Shown one piece after another: positions 63,046-64,000 of a stretch of 64,000 nt of DNA. The position numbers were made by a program, and so were the translations under genes. The DNA comes from CAVSIP01 sp963728075 (GTDB taxonomy: Bacteria > Actinomycetota > Actinomycetes > JAFAQI01 > DASSKL01). The DNA is taken from the NCBI GenBank assembly GCA_963728075.1, contig CAVSIP010000002.1, forward strand, positions 62,001-126,000, read 5' to 3'. A model generated the notes under the pieces. That model made no database searches, was not told where the DNA came from, and saw only the letters and a list, made by a program, of their open reading frames with translations. Position 1 is the first letter of the stretch, and each line of letters opens with the position of its first letter.

Positions 63046-63895
63046 CGGCGGACACCTCGTCGCCGAGCCGCAGCCACCCGCCGGACACGGGCACCGCGTA
63101 CACGCCGACGTTCTGCCCGGCCTCCCGGACCACCGTCCGCAACAGGGCGCGGTCCGCCGGCAACCCGCTCTGGGGCAGCTGCACCATCGAGCACCGCGGG
63201 CAGGGGGCGACCACGTCGACCTCGACCGCACCGAGGCGTACTCGGCGCCCCACCCACTCGGCCTCCGGGAAGCCGTCCCCGGCGATGTCGACGACGACGT
63301 TCGGCCGGAAGCGCCGGACGTCGACCGTAGAGTCCGGCGACAGCCGCGTGAGCGTCCGCAGCGACGCCGTGCTGACCAGGTGGAGCGGGTAGGCGTCGAA
63401 GTAGGTCCCGGGCGGCGACTCGTACTCGACGATCTCCGGGGGGAACACCGAGAGGTCGGGCAACGGTTCGGCCGGCTCCCGCCCGAAGATGTCCCGCAGC
63501 TCTGCGACGACGTCCTCGTGGTCGCCCTCGCCCCGTCGGTAGTGCTCGAGGTCGTTCGCCGGGTGCAGCGGGTGCAGGGTCACCGGGTGCTCGACGGCGG
63601 CGGAGACCCGCGCCTCGAGGTCGGCGTCCCGCGTGCTCACGGTGGCCCCGTCCGGCAGCGTCACGGTCACGTGCGGGCTGCGGCGCTCGGCCGTCGGCTC
63701 CTCGTCGTAGCGTGCGCCGAGCAGCATGAGCCGGCGGATCTTCTTGGCGCCCCGGATCCCACCGCGCCGCTCGTCCCGAGCGGCCCAGCCCCGGTCGCCG
63801 AGGATGCCGTGCTCGCCGACCGACGCGGCGTCCAGCCGCTCCCCCGCCATGCTCTTCACGGGATAGCGCCATACCTCGGTCACGGTCGCGGCCAT
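63035..63895 (-). CDS. MOSC domain-containing protein (YcbX-like)
   Basis: A 286-residue protein with the MOSC N-terminal beta-barrel (VTEVWRYPVKSMAGERLDAA, GILGDRGWAARDE) and the MOSC domain (FRPNVVVDIAGDGFPEAEWV, VAPCPRCSMVQLP, with a CxxC whose second Cys can bind molybdenum cofactor). Family members such as YcbX and mARC reduce N-hydroxylated compounds. The 3' end overlaps the OsmC frame by 11 bases in convergent orientation. Confidence 0.9.
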   Translation of the reverse strand: MAATVTEVWRYPVKSMAGERLDAASVGEHGILGDRGWAARDERRGGIRGAKKIRRLMLLGARYDEEPTAERRSPHVTVTLPDGATVSTRDADLEARVSAAVEHPVTLHPLHPANDLEHYRRGEGDHEDVVAELRDIFGREPAEPLPDLSVFPPEIVEYESPPGTYFDAYPLHLVSTASLRTLTRLSPDSTVDVRRFRPNVVVDIAGDGFPEAEWVGRRVRLGAVEVDVVAPCPRCSMVQLPQSGLPADRALLRTVVREAGQNVGVYAVPVSGGWLRLGDEVSAVTQ

Positions 63896-63946
63896 CGCCC
63901 CTCCTCCTCACCGGCGTACCGACCGTACTGCCGGTGCAGTCCCGGC

Positions 63947-63952
63947 TAGGGT
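63947..63952 (+). promoter_or_regulatory. -10 element for the last gene
   Basis: TAGGGT ends 7 bases before GTG 63960, so the transcript would be leaderless. Confidence 0.45.
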
Positions 63953-63959
63953 CGGCGGG

Positions 63960-64000
63960 GTGCCCGAGCGCGAGTCCTTCCCCCGCCAGAGCGCCCGCAC
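63960..64000 (+). CDS. Start of a possible S9 family peptidase (partial)
   Basis: Only 13 complete codons are in the window: MPERESFPRQSAR and onwards. This resembles the N-terminus of actinobacterial prolyl oligopeptidase family proteins (usual start ...FPRQxARTRRFTLG). Evidence is limited to these few residues and a good -10 box, so the product name is tentative. Confidence 0.4.
   Translation, partial: MPERESFPRQSAR

Overview
This window is a piece of a high-GC actinobacterial chromosome spanning the replication origin. Gene order matches the oriC neighbourhood known from Streptomyces and Mycobacterium: dciA-recF-gnd-dnaN-oriC-dnaA on the minus strand, then rpmH-rnpA-yidD-yidC-jag-rsmG-parA-parB on the plus strand, followed by the trxA-trxB-sigM-murJ-pcnA block and the ino1-PadR-DUF5318-ponA / rpsF-ssb-rpsR-rplI-dnaB block. 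The gnd gene between dnaN and recF is a Streptomyces/Frankia-type arrangement. DUF222/HNH, DUF2277, DUF5318, DUF6458, F420-type and ECF sigma/anti-sigma genes agree with class Actinomycetes; a genus cannot be fixed from the sequence alone.

Layout. 1-13.9 kb: replication initiation and partition genes (two DnaA-box regions flank dnaA, two parS sites lie inside parA), the Sec-independent membrane insertase group, then a D-Ala-D-Ala ligase, an aminotransferase and a GNAT protein. 13.9-29.3 kb: thioredoxin system, SigM-type sigma factor and anti-sigma factor, a membrane pseudokinase, two NlpC/P60 cell-wall hydrolases (one behind a c-di-AMP riboswitch), MurJ flippase, a DUF6049 exported protein, NUDIX and YbaK-like proteins, CCA-adding enzyme and a FecR-like protein. 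29.3-41.9 kb: MFS protein, inositol-phosphate synthase with a PadR regulator and a clear palindromic operator, class A penicillin-binding protein, two polytopic glycosyltransferases, a secreted protein, the rpsF-ssb-rpsR-rplI operon and dnaB. 41.9-54.3 kb: accessory and housekeeping genes, including a long minus-strand run NfeD-SPFH-murB-cyclase/ATPase-cyclic nucleotide-binding protein-thioesterase-CsaA. 54.4-64 kb: a 2-oxoacid dehydrogenase operon (E1 alpha, E1 beta, E2), an acyl-CoA dehydrogenase, a second thioredoxin/thioredoxin reductase pair with an OsmC remnant behind a CsoR-like operator, and a MOSC protein.

The main themes are chromosome replication and segregation, peptidoglycan synthesis and remodelling (ddl, murB, murJ, pseudokinase, ponA, two NlpC/P60 enzymes, c-di-AMP control) and thiol redox balance (two thioredoxin systems and inositol phosphate for mycothiol). 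Several genes appear to be read from leaderless transcripts, with a TACGCT-like -10 box 6-8 bases before the start codon.

Caution: the stretch from about 8.6 to 13.8 kb carries roughly twenty single-base indels, nearly all +1 insertions, which break rsmG, parA, parB, ddl, the aminotransferase and the GNAT gene. Isolated indels also sit in dnaA and murB, and probably in yidD and osmC. Because most of these genes are normally essential or important, sequencing or assembly error is the likeliest cause; coordinates given for these genes span the whole locus across the frameshifts.
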